From: Dokdonella_A sp039926425
GTDB taxonomy: Bacteria; Pseudomonadota; Gammaproteobacteria; Xanthomonadales; Rhodanobacteraceae
Direction of reading: 5' to 3'
DNA: 7,895 nt
NCBI RefSeq assembly: GCF_039926425.1
Contig: NZ_JBDSWZ010000003.1
Span: 1-7,895 of the forward strand
The notes under the pieces were generated by a model. The model saw nothing but the letters and a program-made list of their open reading frames with translations. It was not told where the DNA came from and did no database searches. The position numbers and the translations under genes are program-made. Below are positions 7,018 through 7,895 of this stretch, piece after piece; position 1 is the stretch's first letter; every line of letters begins with the position of its first letter.

Positions 7018-7743
7018 TCAGTCCTTGTGCGCGGCGCTGCGATCGCGGTCGGAACCGAGGCGACGGTCGACTGCTCCGAAGAGTTTCTTGAACAGACGCG
7101 AGAATTTCCCACGTCTGGTCTTGCGCAGCTTCTCCGCCTCGCTGGTCAGCCAGGCGACCTGGATGACGCGACGTTCGCCTTCGTGTGGCAGATGGCCATG
7201 GAACGAATTGTCGGCGCGGCGGAACGCGGCAAGCGTGCCGTAGATCGGGCGAACCTCGTCGATGACCAGCGCATCGATGTCGTCGATGCGCTCGAGGAAA
7301 CGCAGGCAGCCTTCGCTGATCGGCGGCCAGTCGTCGTTGAGGTAGAGAAGCGCGGTGGCGATCTTCGAACGGCTGTCGGTCTGGATCGTGCCGTGGCGCA
7401 GGTTGAGCGATCGACAAATCGTCACGAGACTTGGATGGGATGCGAGATCCGGCAGTCCGAGGCGCGCACCGATCGCATCGGCAAGATCGCTGGAAACCAG
7501 TTGCTCAACAAGGCGGTTGATCGACGGTCCGCAGTCCTTTGCATCGTGCGGAAAGAATCCGGCGCTCGGATAGCGCGGAAAATCGCGTGCGAAATCCAAA
7601 GCGCATTCGTCCGGCAATTGCCGGGTCGCGATCAAGAATGGAAACGGGTGTGCCCTGACCACGGTATCGCCGCGATCGAGCCGCGTCACGTCGAGCATGT
7701 GTTCGTCCGAGCCGCGTTCAAGAGGTTTCAATGTCGCGTTCAT
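7018..7743 (-). CDS. 2OG-Fe(II) oxygenase family protein with QxD in place of the usual HxD
   Basis: From the ATG at 7743 this is 241 residues. A GTG at 7794 would add 17, and the positions here use that 258-residue frame. The domain fits prolyl-hydroxylase-like 2OG-Fe(II) oxygenases: RHGTIQTDSRSK (133-144) aligns with the usual HTDSxxK iron-binding block, ALLYLNDDW (148-156) follows, then GCLRFL (162-167) and AFRRADNSFHGHLPHEG (190-206). H199 is the likely distal iron ligand, and one of the arginines at 208-209 in ERRVIQVAW the likely 2-oxoglutarate contact. The first ligand, normally His, is Gln138 (codon CAG). D140 is kept. The enzyme could be altered or inactive, or H134 could compensate. 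The last 40 residues are highly basic and lie outside the fold. The ATG is preferred because a TACAAT -10-like element (7777-7772) sits between the two candidate starts, and GGCGGA precedes the ATG. The substrate is unknown. It converges on the secreted protein gene. Confidence 0.8.
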   Translation of the reverse strand: MNATLKPLERGSDEHMLDVTRLDRGDTVVRAHPFPFLIATRQLPDECALDFARDFPRYPSAGFFPHDAKDCGPSINRLVEQLVSSDLADAIGARLGLPDLASHPSLVTICRSLNLRHGTIQTDSRSKIATALLYLNDDWPPISEGCLRFLERIDDIDALVIDEVRPIYGTLAAFRRADNSFHGHLPHEGERRVIQVAWLTSEAEKLRKTRRGKFSRLFKKLFGAVDRRLGSDRDRSAAHKD

Positions 7744-7771
7744 CGGTCCGCCGTCGGGGTCGCACAGCACG

Positions 7772-7777
7772 ATTGTA
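7772..7777 (-). promoter_or_regulatory. Possible -10 element for the oxygenase gene
   Basis: TACAAT on the minus strand matches TATAAT at five of six positions. It would place the transcript start near 7765, about 22 bases before the ATG at 7743. No good -35 hexamer is seen at 16-18 bp, so this is weak, but it argues against the GTG at 7794 as start. Confidence 0.3.
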
Positions 7778-7787
7778 GTCTGCGCGG

Positions 7788-7816
7788 TGGACACGGCGGC
7801 AGCTCGGCCCTAGAAT
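7788..7816 (+). promoter_or_regulatory. Sigma70-like promoter pointing out of the right edge
   Basis: TGGACA (7788-7793), a 17-bp spacer and TAGAAT (7811-7816) each match the consensus at five of six positions with ideal spacing. Transcription would begin near 7823 and drive a rightward gene whose start is not clearly inside the window. It partly overlaps the region expected to hold the oxygenase promoter, suggesting a divergent pair. Confidence 0.4.
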
Positions 7817-7895
7817 TTCCGCTCGCCTCGACCCACTTTCCTGCCCCACGGTTCTGGATCAACCAGCCGGTGGGCGCTGTCGCACGCGGTCTCGA

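Noticed and set aside
7744..7794. GTG at 7794 as start of the oxygenase
   Set aside because: It is possible, but a -10-like TACAAT lies downstream of it and the 17 extra residues show no domain feature. The ATG at 7743 is preferred with moderate confidence.
7810..7895. Open frames at the right edge: a plus frame reading APRFWINQPVGAVARGL, and a minus frame ending GRKVGRGERKF at a TAG
   Set aside because: Both are under 35 codons and cut by the edge, and third-position GC does not separate them. The plus frame has no start codon except a GTG at 7870. Neither is supported enough to annotate.
1..7895. CRISPR arrays, tRNA/rRNA genes, insertion sequences, phage genes
   Set aside because: No regular short repeats with spacers, no cloverleaf-like sequence, no transposase motifs and no terminal inverted repeats with target duplications were seen.

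Overview
The window looks like chromosomal DNA of a GC-rich gammaproteobacterium, most likely in the Lysobacterales (Xanthomonadales) and perhaps a Dokdonella/Rhodanobacter-like lineage. The clues are a Lysobacter-type lysyl-endopeptidase-family protease, a very large secreted protein with tandem 'YTVGG' repeats ending in an 'IFKDGFEG' tail, and strongly GC-biased third codon positions. The taxonomic call is inference from protein style; no marker gene is present.

Layout, left to right. (1) Minus strand, 1-196: the N-terminal 65 codons of a TatD-family metal-dependent hydrolase, cut by the window edge. (2) Minus strand, 207-1730: a secreted preproprotease of the S1 lysyl-endopeptidase type, 10 bases upstream of tatD and probably co-transcribed with it. 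(3) A 136-base divergent intergenic region. (4) Plus strand, 1867-2754: a membrane-anchored PlsC/YihG-type acyltransferase. (5) A 404-base non-coding stretch (2755-3158) holding an AT-rich island, two near-identical palindromic sites 43 bp apart and a possible structured leader. (6) Plus strand, 3159-6878: a 1239-residue exported mosaic protein. Its order is an N-terminal 'PPDTNG' domain, an Ig-like domain, an FnIII-like domain, a proprotein-convertase P-domain, four roughly 85-residue repeats and the 'DGFE' tail. (7) A perfect 15-bp hairpin, then an intrinsic terminator. (8) Minus strand, 7018-7743 (or 7794): a 2OG-Fe(II) oxygenase-like protein in which the first iron-binding His appears to be Gln. 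(9) A short right-hand promoter region pointing out of the window.

The genes do not form one obvious pathway. Two encode exported proteins: a protease without a P-domain, and a P-domain protein without a protease. The others are housekeeping or lipid-type functions. I see no phage, IS, CRISPR, tRNA or rRNA signal. The items most worth a second look are the mosaic secreted protein with its DGFE tail, the QxD substitution in the oxygenase, and the twin palindromes upstream of the large gene.
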